From the NCBI GenBank assembly GCA_015059335.1, contig SVAP01000001.1, positions 318,413-382,412 on the forward strand: a stretch of 64,000 bases of DNA, written 5' to 3'. The translations under genes and the position numbers were made by a program. Under the pieces are notes generated by a model. The model saw nothing but the letters and a program-made list of their open reading frames with translations, did no database searches and was not told the DNA's origin. Positions 32,946 through 42,743 of this stretch are shown here, one piece after another. The stretch's first letter is position 1. Each line of letters begins with the position of its first letter. The stretch is from Bacillota bacterium. Its GTDB lineage: Bacteria; Bacillota_I; Bacilli_A; RF39; UBA660.

Positions 32946-34205
32946 ATGAAAACAAATAAAAAAGGATTTACATTAATTGAGTTATTAGCTGTAATAGTAG
33001 TATTATCAATAATATTAGTAATAACAGTTCCAATGATATTAAACACATTAGGAAGCACAAGACAAGATGCATTACAAGCGAGTGCAGATTCATCAGCTAG
33101 ATTTTATAAAGATCAAATAAGCTTGTCATTACTAGGGAAAAAACAAAGTGGATTTTTAATAGATCTTAAGTATACAAATGGAGATTTAAATCCACAGCCT
33201 GCAAGATGTATTTCAAAAGAAGAAGCAGATATATTAGGATTAAATTCTAAAGATTATGCGATAAACACTTCGTGTACAGGAACAACTAATTTACCATTTA
33301 GTTGTTATACCAATACATCAAATTACTCAACAGTAACATGGGACCAAGAAGGAAATACAACAGTAACACTAATAGGTAATACAGAAGGTGGTAAATTTGT
33401 TGCTGGGAATCAAGTATTAGCTGCAACATCAAATTCAAAAACCAGTGAAGTAGTAAGTAAAGAATCAAGTCAAAAACTTGTATTAACTGAAACAAACAGT
33501 AACGATATTATACCGATATTAAAGTTACATGGTAAAGATGGAGATATTATTGGAACATCAAATTCTAGTGGATCTTATGATATAAATATTATGGTTAAAG
33601 GTAAAAATTTATTTAATGCAGACGCATTATCATATTTTGACAAACAAGAAGATGGTTCATATTTAAGTAACACAAAAATTACTACTTCTCATCACCTTAT
33701 GGAAAATTTAAAAGGGGTATATACAATTTCTGCAAAAATAAAATCAGAAGTAGGTAAAAATTATAGAATAATGGTTAAATACACTGACGGAAAAACAACT
33801 GATAGTTGGAAAGCTTCAACAGGTGAATATTTATCATATAAATTCACTACAAACGGGAAAGATATTGACTACATTTATTGGGGTTATGGTGCTTCATCAA
33901 CCAATTTACAATTTAAGGATTTACAAATAGAAGAAGGAACAACAGCAACATCATATGAACCATATCAAGAGCCAAGGACATATACAATAACAGTTTCAGA
34001 ACCATTAAGAAGTAATAATGAAGCATATGATTATATTGATTTTGAACAAAGACAAATAGTAAGATGGATAGATAGTAATGGTAATACACTTAATACACCA
34101 ATAATGGAAAATGTTATAAGTTGGCCTAGTGATATAAAAACATTAAATGGTACTACAATAGTTTCTACAAATGATGGAAAAGCATATTTTGAAATAAAAA
34201 ATTAA
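32946..34205 (+). CDS. Prepilin-like surface protein
   Basis: 419 residues. Class III prepilin start MKTNKKGFTLIELLAVIVVL, with G|F cleavage site, Glu+5 and a hydrophobic helix. A mainly beta-strand region then includes a segment (about residues 205-350: NIMVKGKNLFNADAL, AKIKSEVGKNYRIMVKYTDG, FKDLQIEEGTTATSYEPYQ) resembling carbohydrate-binding jelly-roll domains of phage tail and surface proteins. Unrelated in its C-terminus to the protein at 23673. No pilus machinery nearby. Start follows AGGAAGG. Confidence 0.75.
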   Translation: MKTNKKGFTLIELLAVIVVLSIILVITVPMILNTLGSTRQDALQASADSSARFYKDQISLSLLGKKQSGFLIDLKYTNGDLNPQPARCISKEEADILGLNSKDYAINTSCTGTTNLPFSCYTNTSNYSTVTWDQEGNTTVTLIGNTEGGKFVAGNQVLAATSNSKTSEVVSKESSQKLVLTETNSNDIIPILKLHGKDGDIIGTSNSSGSYDINIMVKGKNLFNADALSYFDKQEDGSYLSNTKITTSHHLMENLKGVYTISAKIKSEVGKNYRIMVKYTDGKTTDSWKASTGEYLSYKFTTNGKDIDYIYWGYGASSTNLQFKDLQIEEGTTATSYEPYQEPRTYTITVSEPLRSNNEAYDYIDFEQRQIVRWIDSNGNTLNTPIMENVISWPSDIKTLNGTTIVSTNDGKAYFEIKN

Positions 34206-34215
34206 TACATAATTT

Positions 34216-34242
34216 AGAATATAGTTTATCTATATTCTTTTT
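34216..34242 (+). terminator. Terminator after prepilin-like gene
   Basis: AGAATATAG (34216-34224), loop TTTAT, CTATATTCT (34230-34238), T5. Confidence 0.85.
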
Positions 34243-34334
34243 ACATTTTACACTAATTAAATCATAACTTTTTTGATATTAATTCACATCCTAAGTAATA
34301 AATGGTATAATTAATGATATGAGGTGAGGAGTAT

Positions 34335-35360
34335 ATGAATAATAATATATATAATTATACTCAAGAAAATTTAGAAGAATATTTCCTTAGTATTGGAGAT
34401 AAAAAATTTAGAGCAATGCAGATATATGAATGGCTTTATAAAAAAAGAATGGATAATATTGATAAAATGCTTAATATAAAAAAAGATACAAGGGAAAAAA
34501 TAAAAGATGAATTTAGTGATGATTGGATAAAAATTGTTGATATAAAACAAGGTGAAGATGTAGTTAAATTTTTGTTTGAATTAATTGATGACCACTATAT
34601 AGAAGCAGTATTAATGAAACATAATTATGGAAATAGTTTGTGTGTATCAACACAAGTTGGATGTAATATGGGATGTAGATTTTGTCAAAGTGGTCGATTA
34701 AAAAAAGTAAGAAATTTACAAACATATGAAATGGTTCAACAAATATTATTAGTCGAAAAAGAATTAGATATTAGAATATCACATGTTGTTTTAATGGGTA
34801 TAGGTGAACCTTTTGATAACTATAATAATGTTTTAAATTTTATTAAAATAATTAATAATCCAAGGGCGATAGAAATTGGGGCAAGACATATTACCTTATC
34901 AACATGTGGATTAGTAAAAAAGATAGAAAAATTTATGAATGAAGGAATACAAGTTAATCTCGCAATTAGTCTTCATGCACCAAATAATAAAATAAGAAGT
35001 AGAATTATGCCTATTAATAAAGTATGTAATATTGACAAAATAATGGAAGTTGTAAAAAAATATATTGAAAAAACTAATAGAAGAGTAACTTTTGAATATA
35101 TTATGTTAGATGGTGTAAATGACACCGATGAATGCGCTAAAGAGCTTTCAGATATTTTAAATGGACTAAACTGCTATGTAAATCTTATTCCTTATAATGA
35201 AACACAAAATATTAGATATAAACGTAGTAAAAGTTCACAAATTACTAGATTTTATGATATACTTAAGAAGAATGGTATTAATGTGACTGTAAGAAGAGAA
35301 TTTGGTTCTCTAATAGATGCAGCATGTGGACAACTAAGAGCTAAAAAGATGGAGGAGTAA
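34335..35360 (+). CDS. rlmN: 23S rRNA/tRNA adenine-C2 methyltransferase RlmN
   Basis: 341 residues, radical-SAM enzyme that methylates A2503 of 23S rRNA and A37 of some tRNAs. Cluster cysteines CNMGCRFC at residues 110-117, LMGIGEPFDNY after it, and the resolving Cys in DAACGQLRA near the C-terminus. Full length. First gene of the operon rlmN-prpC-prkC-rsgA-rpe, in which all junctions are within 1 bp or overlap. Start follows GAGGTGAGGAG. Confidence 0.96.
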   Translation: MNNNIYNYTQENLEEYFLSIGDKKFRAMQIYEWLYKKRMDNIDKMLNIKKDTREKIKDEFSDDWIKIVDIKQGEDVVKFLFELIDDHYIEAVLMKHNYGNSLCVSTQVGCNMGCRFCQSGRLKKVRNLQTYEMVQQILLVEKELDIRISHVVLMGIGEPFDNYNNVLNFIKIINNPRAIEIGARHITLSTCGLVKKIEKFMNEGIQVNLAISLHAPNNKIRSRIMPINKVCNIDKIMEVVKKYIEKTNRRVTFEYIMLDGVNDTDECAKELSDILNGLNCYVNLIPYNETQNIRYKRSKSSQITRFYDILKKNGINVTVRREFGSLIDAACGQLRAKKMEE

Positions 35361-35361
35361 T

Positions 35362-36114
35362 ATGAAAAGTTTTTACTTAACAGATTCTGGTAAAGTAAGA
35401 GATCATAATGAAGATAGTGTAACAATTGTTAAAAATAAAAATGGTGAAATATTGATGGCTGTTGCAGATGGTATGGGTGGACATAAAGCTGGTGAAGTTG
35501 CATCATCTATCGCTATTAGTCACCTAGGAAAAAGATTCTCTGAAATATCTAGTGTAGGAAATAAGCAAGACGCTATAAATTGGTTAAAAGATAGTGTTAA
35601 TGAAGTTAATGCACTAATATTTAAATATACTAACGAACACACTGAAAGTGTAGGTATGGGAACAACACTAGTTACTACATTAATTACTGATGAATTTATA
35701 TTAATGGGTAATATAGGTGATAGTTCTGGATTTGTAATTAAAAATAATAAATTACATAAAATAACCCAAGATCATACACTAGTAAATTTATTAGTGAAAT
35801 CGGGTGAATTAACTGAAGAAGAAGCAGTACATCATCCTAAAAAGAATGTATTAATGAAAGCATTAGGAGCTAATGAAATTGTAGAATTAGATATATTTGA
35901 TGTAGATACAGAATTAGAGGGTATATTATTATGTAGTGATGGTTTAACTAATATGTTAACACCAGAACAAATAGAAAAAGTAATTATAGATGAAGAATTA
36001 GAAATAGAAGATAAAGTAATTAAACTTATCAGAAAAAGCAACGCTAGAGGAGGACTTGACAATATATCAATCGCATATCTTGAAAAAGAAAGTGGTGAAG
36101 TAAGTGATAATTAA
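35362..36114 (+). CDS. prpC: PP2C-type Ser/Thr phosphatase
   Basis: 250 residues. PPM/PP2C metal-binding motifs: VRDHNEDS, VADGMGGHKAGEVAS, MGTTL, GDSS, LLCSDGLTNML, GGLDNISI. It dephosphorylates PrkC and its targets. Start one base after the rlmN stop behind GGAGG; its 3' end overlaps prkC by 11 bp, indicating translational coupling. Confidence 0.95.
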   Translation: MKSFYLTDSGKVRDHNEDSVTIVKNKNGEILMAVADGMGGHKAGEVASSIAISHLGKRFSEISSVGNKQDAINWLKDSVNEVNALIFKYTNEHTESVGMGTTLVTTLITDEFILMGNIGDSSGFVIKNNKLHKITQDHTLVNLLVKSGELTEEEAVHHPKKNVLMKALGANEIVELDIFDVDTELEGILLCSDGLTNMLTPEQIEKVIIDEELEIEDKVIKLIRKSNARGGLDNISIAYLEKESGEVSDN

Positions 36115-37900
36115 GGGGCAAAAAATTAATGATAGATATCAAATCATTAAAACAATCGGCGAAGGTGGTATGGCTAACGTATATTTAGCTTACGATACTA
36201 TTTTAGATAGAAATGTAGCACTTAAGGTTTTACGTGGTGACTTATCAAACGATGAAAAATTTGTTAGAAGATTTCAACGTGAAGCATTGTCTGCAAGTAG
36301 TTTATCTCATCCTAACATTGTAGAAATGTATGATGTAGGGGAAGATGAAGGTCAATATTATATTGTAATGGAATACGTTGATGGTAAAACATTAAAACAA
36401 CTTGTTAAAAGACGTGGAGCACTAACTTTAAATGAAGTAATAGATATCATGCTTCAATTAACTGATGGTATTGCACATGCACATGATTCATATATTATTC
36501 ATAGAGATATAAAACCTCAAAATATTATGATAATGGAAAATGGATTAGTAAAAATAACAGACTTTGGTATAGCTATGGCACTTAATTCAACACAATTAAC
36601 ACAAACTAATTCAGTAATGGGTTCAGTGCATTATTTACCACCAGAACAAGCAAATGGAAAAGGTGCGAGTGTTAAATGTGATATATATTCGCTTGGTATA
36701 TTAATGTTTGAATTATTAACTGGATCAATTCCATTTAAAGGTGAAAATGCAGTAGAAATTGCTTTAAAACAAATGAAAGAACCATTACCTGCTGTTACAA
36801 TGATTAATCCAGAAATACCACAATCTATTGAGAATATTTTGATTAAATCAACTGCAAAAAATCCTAAGAATAGATATAACGATGCAAGAGAGATGCATCA
36901 AGATATTGAAACAGCATTAGATGAAGCAAGAAAAAACGAAAAAAGACATGTATACAAATATCCAGAAAATGATTTAGATGATACAAAAATCATGGAAAAA
37001 ATAGATGATTTTAATAAACAAGATCCAGAAACAGAAAATCTTGCAAAAAAAATAGATGATGAAGATATAAACGAAAATAAAAAAAGTAAAATAGCTTTAA
37101 TTATTTCATTAATTATTGTTGGAATACTTATCTTAGGTGCAGGAATATATTTTGCAGTTACTAAAGATAAAAATAAAACTATTAGAATACCAGATGTTGT
37201 AGATATGACGATAATTGATGCGGAAGAAAAGTTAGAAAAAGCTGGTTTCGTAGTTGAGCTTGAAACTAAAAAAGTTGATAGTGATGAAATAGATGCTGGA
37301 AGAGTAGTTAAAACCTCACCTGCAATTGGTAGAACGGTTAAAAAAGGTACTAAAATTACATTATATGAATCAACTGGCGTAGCAGACATTGAAATGGAAG
37401 ATTATATTGGTAAAAATTATATAGAAGTACAAACTATTTTAAAAGAAGTACACAAATTAAATGTTGAAATAAAGAAAAAAAGTGTAGAAAATGTAACTGA
37501 AGATCAAGAAAATAAAATTGTTGATCAAAATCCTAAAGCGGGAACGAAAGTTTCAGAAGGTACAACTATTACACTTTATATTCCTAATATGGATTTTTAT
37601 CCTGATATGGTAGGAGAAGGTTGGACATTAGAAGATGTACAAGATTTTGCAGAAAAATATAATTTAAATTTAGAAGTTAATGAAAAAGTATCAACAACAG
37701 TCGATCCAGGAATTGTTATTTGGCAAAGTAGAAGAAGTGGATCAGTTATAGCAGAAGGAGCTAATTTTGAAGTTAATATCTCTAAAGCACCTGAAGTAGT
37801 TGAAACACCTAAAGAAGAAAACGAAAATAATAGTGATGAAAACGATACATCAAACAACGACACTACTAAAACCCCTGATAAGACGGAAACTACTGAATAA
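36104..37900 (+). CDS. prkC: PASTA-domain Ser/Thr protein kinase
   Basis: 598 residues. Cytoplasmic kinase domain (glycine loop IGEGGMANVY, Lys41, HRDIKPQN 133-140, DFG 153-155), one TM helix (about 329-352), then three PASTA repeats outside and an acidic/Thr-rich tail. It senses peptidoglycan fragments; in Bacillus it also triggers spore germination. GTG start overlapping prpC. The last 30 residues (Asn/Asp/Thr/Lys) are low-complexity. Confidence 0.96.
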   Translation: MIIKGQKINDRYQIIKTIGEGGMANVYLAYDTILDRNVALKVLRGDLSNDEKFVRRFQREALSASSLSHPNIVEMYDVGEDEGQYYIVMEYVDGKTLKQLVKRRGALTLNEVIDIMLQLTDGIAHAHDSYIIHRDIKPQNIMIMENGLVKITDFGIAMALNSTQLTQTNSVMGSVHYLPPEQANGKGASVKCDIYSLGILMFELLTGSIPFKGENAVEIALKQMKEPLPAVTMINPEIPQSIENILIKSTAKNPKNRYNDAREMHQDIETALDEARKNEKRHVYKYPENDLDDTKIMEKIDDFNKQDPETENLAKKIDDEDINENKKSKIALIISLIIVGILILGAGIYFAVTKDKNKTIRIPDVVDMTIIDAEEKLEKAGFVVELETKKVDSDEIDAGRVVKTSPAIGRTVKKGTKITLYESTGVADIEMEDYIGKNYIEVQTILKEVHKLNVEIKKKSVENVTEDQENKIVDQNPKAGTKVSEGTTITLYIPNMDFYPDMVGEGWTLEDVQDFAEKYNLNLEVNEKVSTTVDPGIVIWQSRRSGSVIAEGANFEVNISKAPEVVETPKEENENNSDENDTSNNDTTKTPDKTETTE

Positions 37901-37901
37901 T

Positions 37902-38738
37902 ATGAATGGTATAATTATTAAATCAATAAGTGATTTATATACTGTAAAAGTTAAAAATGAATTTATTGATTGTAAAGCAAGAGGTGTATTTAGAAATAAA
38001 AACATTACACCTTTAGTGGGGGATAAAGTAGAAGTTGATTTAGATAAAAATATCATAACAAAAATAAAAGAAAGAAAAAATTCATTAGTAAGACCACCAC
38101 TTGCGAACATAGATCAAGTGGTGATCATAACTAGTGTTAAAAAACCAGATTTTTCTGATAATTTATTAGATAAAATGATAACTATGTTAGAGTTTAATAA
38201 TATTGAACCAATTATTTGTTTTACTAAAATGGACTTATGTAATAAAAATGAAAAAAAAGAAATTAAAAAAACAATGAAATATTACAAAAATATTGGTTAT
38301 AAAATATTATTAAATACTGAAATTAGAAAAATAAAAAAAATATTTAAAAATAAATTAACAGTATTCGCAGGACAAAGTGGTGCGGGTAAATCTACATTAA
38401 TAAATAAACTGGATAAAAATTTAATGCTTAAAACTGCAGAAATATCAAACGCTTTAAATAGAGGTAAACATACTACAAGACATGTAGAATTATTTGAAAT
38501 GTATAAAGGTATGGTTGCAGATACACCTGGTTTTTCTTCTTTCGATTTAAAAGAAATCCCTAAAGAAGAATTACAGAATCTGTTTATAGATATTAAAAAA
38601 TATAGAAATACATGTGAATATCAAGATTGTTCACATATCAACGAAAAAGAATGTAATATAAAAAGATTAGTTGAAGATGGAACAATATTAAAAAGTAGAT
38701 ATGAAAACTACAAGAAGTTTTGGAAAGATGGTGAATAA
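37902..38738 (+). CDS. rsgA: Ribosome small-subunit-dependent GTPase RsgA
   Basis: 278 residues. OB-fold N-terminus, circularly permuted GTPase with G1 GQSGAGKST after G4 (TKMD) and G3 DTPGFSSF, and a C-terminal zinc site (CEYQDC, H, C). Late 30S assembly factor. ATG 37902 is one base after the prkC stop; a longer in-frame opening from 37800 lies inside prkC and is discarded. The ribosome site is weak, consistent with coupling. Confidence 0.95.
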   Translation: MNGIIIKSISDLYTVKVKNEFIDCKARGVFRNKNITPLVGDKVEVDLDKNIITKIKERKNSLVRPPLANIDQVVIITSVKKPDFSDNLLDKMITMLEFNNIEPIICFTKMDLCNKNEKKEIKKTMKYYKNIGYKILLNTEIRKIKKIFKNKLTVFAGQSGAGKSTLINKLDKNLMLKTAEISNALNRGKHTTRHVELFEMYKGMVADTPGFSSFDLKEIPKEELQNLFIDIKKYRNTCEYQDCSHINEKECNIKRLVEDGTILKSRYENYKKFWKDGE

Positions 38739-39377
38739 ATGGTTAAAGTTTCTACATCACTATTAAGTGTTAATAAAGATATTTTAATTGATAGTATTAA
38801 AAATTTAAATGAAACAAATACAGATTTTATTCACTATGATGTTATGGATGGACAATTTGTTAATAACACTTTTTTCCCTAATGACGAAATTAATATTATT
38901 AACAAATATGTTGAAAAACCACTTGATGTTCATTTGATGGTTAATGATCCAACAGAATATATTAATTTTTATAAAAATTTGAATCCGACTTATATTACAA
39001 TTCATTATGAAATTGAAAATTATCGAAAATATATCAATATGATAAAAGAAAACAACATAAAAGTTGGTATATCAATAAAACCTAATACACTTATTGAAGA
39101 ACTATATGAGATATTAGATGAAATAGATTTAGTATTAATAATGAGTGTGGAACCTGGTAAAGGTGGTCAAACCTTCAATGAAGATTCTTTAATCAAAATT
39201 AAAAAATTAAGAAAATATATTGATGTCAATCAATTAAATACTGTAATAGAAGTTGATGGTGGAATTAATGATATAACATCTAAACAATGTGTTAGTAGTG
39301 GAGCAGACATCCTAGTATGTGGAAGTTATATTACTAATTCAGATGATTATCAAGAACAAATTAATAAATTAAGATAA
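38739..39377 (+). CDS. rpe: Ribulose-phosphate 3-epimerase
   Basis: 212 residues, TIM-barrel epimerase of the pentose phosphate pathway. Motifs: FIHYDVMDGQFVNN, DVHLMV, MSVEPGKGGQTF, EVDGGIN, ADILVCGSYI. ATG directly abuts the rsgA stop. Last gene of the operon, ended by the terminator at 39377. Confidence 0.95.
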   Translation: MVKVSTSLLSVNKDILIDSIKNLNETNTDFIHYDVMDGQFVNNTFFPNDEINIINKYVEKPLDVHLMVNDPTEYINFYKNLNPTYITIHYEIENYRKYINMIKENNIKVGISIKPNTLIEELYEILDEIDLVLIMSVEPGKGGQTFNEDSLIKIKKLRKYIDVNQLNTVIEVDGGINDITSKQCVSSGADILVCGSYITNSDDYQEQINKLR

Positions 39378-39404
39378 AAGTTAGTAATATTCTAACTTTT
39401 TTTT
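39377..39404 (+). terminator. Terminator after rpe
   Basis: AAAGTTAG (39377-39384), 7-nt loop, CTAACTTT (39392-39399), T tail. Confidence 0.88.
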
Positions 39405-39450
39405 CATATTATTGAGTTGGGGGAGTCTTTGAATACACTCTCTTTTAATT

Positions 39451-39479
39451 TTGACAAATAATAACAATTATGATACTAT
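39451..39479 (+). promoter_or_regulatory. Promoter of the 106-residue membrane protein gene
   Basis: TTGACA (39451-39456), 17-bp spacer, TACTAT (39474-39479). Confidence 0.7.
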
Positions 39480-39503
39480 TTATGTATAATAGGTGGTGTG
39501 TTT

Positions 39504-39824
39504 ATGAAGTATGTTGATTTAATAGTTTTAATAGGTTTCATAGTATTTGTGATAATATATTCTAAAAAATTTCAAACATATATTTTCGGATTTGCAGTAA
39601 CAGATATATTTTTTAGGGTATTAGATTTTTTAAAAAATAATATTCCAATAACTGGACTAAAAGGCGAATTAAGTAAATATGTTCCAGAATCAATTCCAAG
39701 TGTTATTTATAATTATACCGATGGAACAATAAGTTATTTATTAATGTGGACATATATAGTTATTATGATAATATTTTTGTATTATGTAACAAAAATATTT
39801 ATAAAAAGAAGAAGAATTAGTTAA
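39504..39824 (+). CDS. Small membrane protein, unknown function
   Basis: 106 residues. Two clear TM helices: residues 3-18 (DLIVLIGFIVFVIIY) and about 81-100 (LLMWTYIVIMIIFLYYVT), ending in a basic KRRRIS tail. The loop carries an amphipathic stretch. Not recognised. ATG 39504 follows AGGTGG. Own promoter; no terminator is evident before the next promoter. Confidence 0.65.
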   Translation: MKYVDLIVLIGFIVFVIIYSKKFQTYIFGFAVTDIFFRVLDFLKNNIPITGLKGELSKYVPESIPSVIYNYTDGTISYLLMWTYIVIMIIFLYYVTKIFIKRRRIS

Positions 39825-39849
39825 AATTCGTTAAAAATTTACAACATTT

Positions 39850-39890
39850 TTGACATAAAATTTGACAAACCTTTAAAAATCTGATATAAT
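39850..39890 (+). promoter_or_regulatory. Strong promoter with tandem -35 boxes
   Basis: TTGACA at 39862-39867, 17-bp spacer, TATAAT at 39885-39890: full consensus. A second TTGACA sits 12 bp upstream (39850-39855). The transcript leader contains AATAATA/TTATTATT complementary arms around GGGG. Confidence 0.85.
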
Positions 39891-39948
39891 TTATGCACGT
39901 TAAGAAAAAGAATAATAGGGGTTTTATTATTTATGGGGGTTGATAGTA

Positions 39949-40365
39949 ATGAAAAACACTTATATTATCGAATATCTGAACGAAAACGAATTTAGAAAAA
40001 GAGAAAGAGCATTAAAAAAATACAACATGCTTGCATATAAAAAATTCGTATTCGAATATTGTCCACAACTTAGAGAAGGTATATTTCTTGGTGAATTAGT
40101 TTCAACTAATGAAAAATTAGGTACTAAAACATATGAATTAAAATTACCTACTGATGATTTATTTGTTAAGGTTCATGGTGATATTAAAATTCATTATATG
40201 GTATACGAAAATGATAGAATTATAATGTTAGATACAATAACACCAGAAACTATACTTAACGAAGGACATCGTTCAGAATTAACTACTTATAAAGGAGTAG
40301 TTGTATCTAAAGAAAATCAAGAAAAAGATATGTTTAAAATAAACTTATTAAATATGTTACAATAA
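39949..40365 (+). CDS. Small cytoplasmic protein, unknown function
   Basis: 138 residues, not recognised. No TM segment; alpha start (YLNENEFRKRERALKKYNML) and a beta-rich remainder, roughly neutral. It is driven by one of the strongest promoters in the window and has a GGGGG ribosome site before ATG 39949, so it is probably abundant. Monocistronic: a terminator overlaps its stop codon. Confidence 0.65.
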   Translation: MKNTYIIEYLNENEFRKRERALKKYNMLAYKKFVFEYCPQLREGIFLGELVSTNEKLGTKTYELKLPTDDLFVKVHGDIKIHYMVYENDRIIMLDTITPETILNEGHRSELTTYKGVVVSKENQEKDMFKINLLNMLQ

Positions 40366-40386
40366 AAGTGGGAAACCACTTTTTTC
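40364..40386 (+). terminator. Terminator with GAAA tetraloop
   Basis: AAAAGTGG (40364-40371), loop GAAA, CCACTTTT (40376-40383), T-rich tail. Confidence 0.88.
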
Positions 40387-40403
40387 TTTTAGGAAGTGAT
40401 TTT

Positions 40404-42647
40404 ATGAAAAAAGTAGAACTTTTAGCGCCTGCAGGAAACATGGAAAGTTTTTATGCGGCAATAAATGCAGGAGCCGATGCAGTATATTTAAGTGGTAAAA
40501 AATTTGGTGCTAGATCACTAGCAACAAATTTTACTAATGAGGAATTAATTGAAGCTATTAATTATGCACATATATATAATAAAAAAGTATATGTCACAGT
40601 TAATACTTTGGTGTATGAATCTGAAATTAATGACTTATTAGAATATATTGAATTTTTACACAAAAATAATGTAGACGCAATAATTATACAAGATTTAGGA
40701 TTAATTAATCTATTACATCAAAAATTCCCAAATTTAGAATTACATGCTTCAACACAAATAAATACACATAATGATGAAACATTAAAAATATTAAAAAGTA
40801 GTGGTATTAAAAGAGTTGTTTTAGCACGAGAAACTTCACTTGATGAAGTAAACAAAATGAATGTTGATATTGAAAAAGAAATATTTATTCATGGTGCTTT
40901 ATGTATGTGTTATTCGGGACAATGCTTATTAAGTAGTGTTATTGGTGGAAGAAGCGGTAACAGAGGATTATGTGCTCAACCTTGTAGATTAGAATATAAT
41001 TTATTAGAACAACTTCCTAATGGAGAAGAAAAAACTATATATACAGAAGGTAAATATTTACTTAGCACTAAAGATCTATGTACTTTAGACAATTTAGAAC
41101 AAATATTAAATAGTAATATAGATAGTTTAAAAATCGAAGGAAGAATGAAAAGTAAAGAATATGTATATATAGTTACTTCTATTTATAGAAAAGCAATAGA
41201 TAATTTTTATAAGACTGGTAAAATAAATATTACAGAAAAAGATATTAATGAGTTAAAATTAATTTTTAATAGAAACTTTACTAAAGGTTATTTATTAAAT
41301 GAAGAAAAAAATAATATTAGTAATATGTTTAGACCTAACCATTTAGGTATTAATATTGGTAAAGTAATTAATCAAAATAATAATAGAATTAAAATTAAAG
41401 TTGATCAAACGTTAAGAGTAAATGATGGAATACGTATTATTGGTAAAAATGATTACGGATTTATTATAAATAAAATATTTCAAAATAATAAATTAGTTAA
41501 TGAAGTATCAAATGATATAGTAGAAATTGAGTGTAATAAAAAATTAACACCAAATTCTATAATTGTTAAAACATTAGATTCTAAACAAATAGATTATATT
41601 CAAGAAGAAATAAAAAACACACCTAAGATACCTATTAATTTTAGACTTATTGGAAAACTTAATAAAAAGTTAGAATTAACAATAAATGACGGATGTAATA
41701 CTGTTACTCTATATTCAAACATGGAAACATTTAAAGCAGAAAATCATCCAATTACAGAAGAAAGGATAATTAGTCAATTATCTAAATTAAATGATACACC
41801 ATTTAGATTAAATAATATTGAAATAGAAATTGATAATAATATATTAATTCCTATAAAAGAAATAAATGATTTAAGAAGAAGAGTAATAGAAGAATTAATT
41901 AAATGTAGAATAGGGTCTAAAAAACAAGTAGTAGTTAATGATTATAAAAATGATAAAGTAAGTTTTTCAAATAATAATTCAATAAATTGTTTCGTGAAAA
42001 CAGAAGAACAACTACAGGCTTGTATAGATTGCGATGTAGATGATATATATGTAGAAGAAAACCTATATAATAAATATAAAAACAAATATAAAAATTTAGT
42101 TTTATATTTGCCAAGGATTATTAAAAATCATAAAAGATACGACAATGAAAAACTTCTTGTAAGAGAGTTAGGATCTTTAAATTATTTTAATAATAATAAA
42201 ATAGTAACAGATTATACATTAAATATTACAAACAATTACTCAATAGATTATCTTAATAAATATAATGTACAACGAATAACATTATCAACAGAACTTAATG
42301 ATGAAAGTATTAAGTGTATTTTAAAAAATAATAAAAGCAATAATTTGGAATTAATTGTATATGGTAACTATGAGATATTTATAACTAAATATTGTATTCT
42401 AAAGAAGAATAATAAATGTAATTTGTGCAAGAGTAATAATAAATATTATTTAATTGATAGAAAAAATGAAAGATATCAAATTATAAATGATGGATTATGT
42501 AATAATATATTATTAAGCTCTAATAAAATAAATTTAATAAATAAATTAGATTACTATAAAAGTTTAGGTATTAATCATTTTAGATTACAATTTTACAATG
42601 AAAAATACGATGAAGTAGAAAAAATATTAAAAACTATATATAAATAA
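40404..42647 (+). CDS. rlhA: U32 peptidase-family protein (RlhA-type RNA hydroxylase)
   Basis: 747 residues. The U32 N-terminal barrel reads ELLAPAGNMESFYAAINAGADAVYLSG, followed by the family Cys cluster region (HGALCMCYSGQCLLSS, GNRGLCAQPCR) and an extended C-terminal half. Long U32 proteins of this size match RlhA, which hydroxylates C2501 of 23S rRNA, or the related TrhP, which acts on tRNA U34. Which one applies here is not decided. ATG 40404 follows GGAAGTGA. The C-terminal third is very Asn-rich and diverged. A cysteine pair at CNLC lies near residue 670. Confidence 0.82.
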   Translation: MKKVELLAPAGNMESFYAAINAGADAVYLSGKKFGARSLATNFTNEELIEAINYAHIYNKKVYVTVNTLVYESEINDLLEYIEFLHKNNVDAIIIQDLGLINLLHQKFPNLELHASTQINTHNDETLKILKSSGIKRVVLARETSLDEVNKMNVDIEKEIFIHGALCMCYSGQCLLSSVIGGRSGNRGLCAQPCRLEYNLLEQLPNGEEKTIYTEGKYLLSTKDLCTLDNLEQILNSNIDSLKIEGRMKSKEYVYIVTSIYRKAIDNFYKTGKINITEKDINELKLIFNRNFTKGYLLNEEKNNISNMFRPNHLGINIGKVINQNNNRIKIKVDQTLRVNDGIRIIGKNDYGFIINKIFQNNKLVNEVSNDIVEIECNKKLTPNSIIVKTLDSKQIDYIQEEIKNTPKIPINFRLIGKLNKKLELTINDGCNTVTLYSNMETFKAENHPITEERIISQLSKLNDTPFRLNNIEIEIDNNILIPIKEINDLRRRVIEELIKCRIGSKKQVVVNDYKNDKVSFSNNNSINCFVKTEEQLQACIDCDVDDIYVEENLYNKYKNKYKNLVLYLPRIIKNHKRYDNEKLLVRELGSLNYFNNNKIVTDYTLNITNNYSIDYLNKYNVQRITLSTELNDESIKCILKNNKSNNLELIVYGNYEIFITKYCILKKNNKCNLCKSNNKYYLIDRKNERYQIINDGLCNNILLSSNKINLINKLDYYKSLGINHFRLQFYNEKYDEVEKILKTIYK

Positions 42648-42681
42648 TATTTTTGACAGATAAGAAAATATATAAAAACAC

Positions 42682-42710
42682 TTGAAAAAATCTCAAAATT
42701 TATGTATTAT
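42682..42710 (+). promoter_or_regulatory. Promoter of typA
   Basis: TTGAAA (42682-42687), 17-bp spacer, TATTAT (42705-42710), giving a leader of about 27 nt. Confidence 0.72.
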
Positions 42711-42743
42711 TATCAAGTACGTGAAATGAGAGGTTTTTTTATT

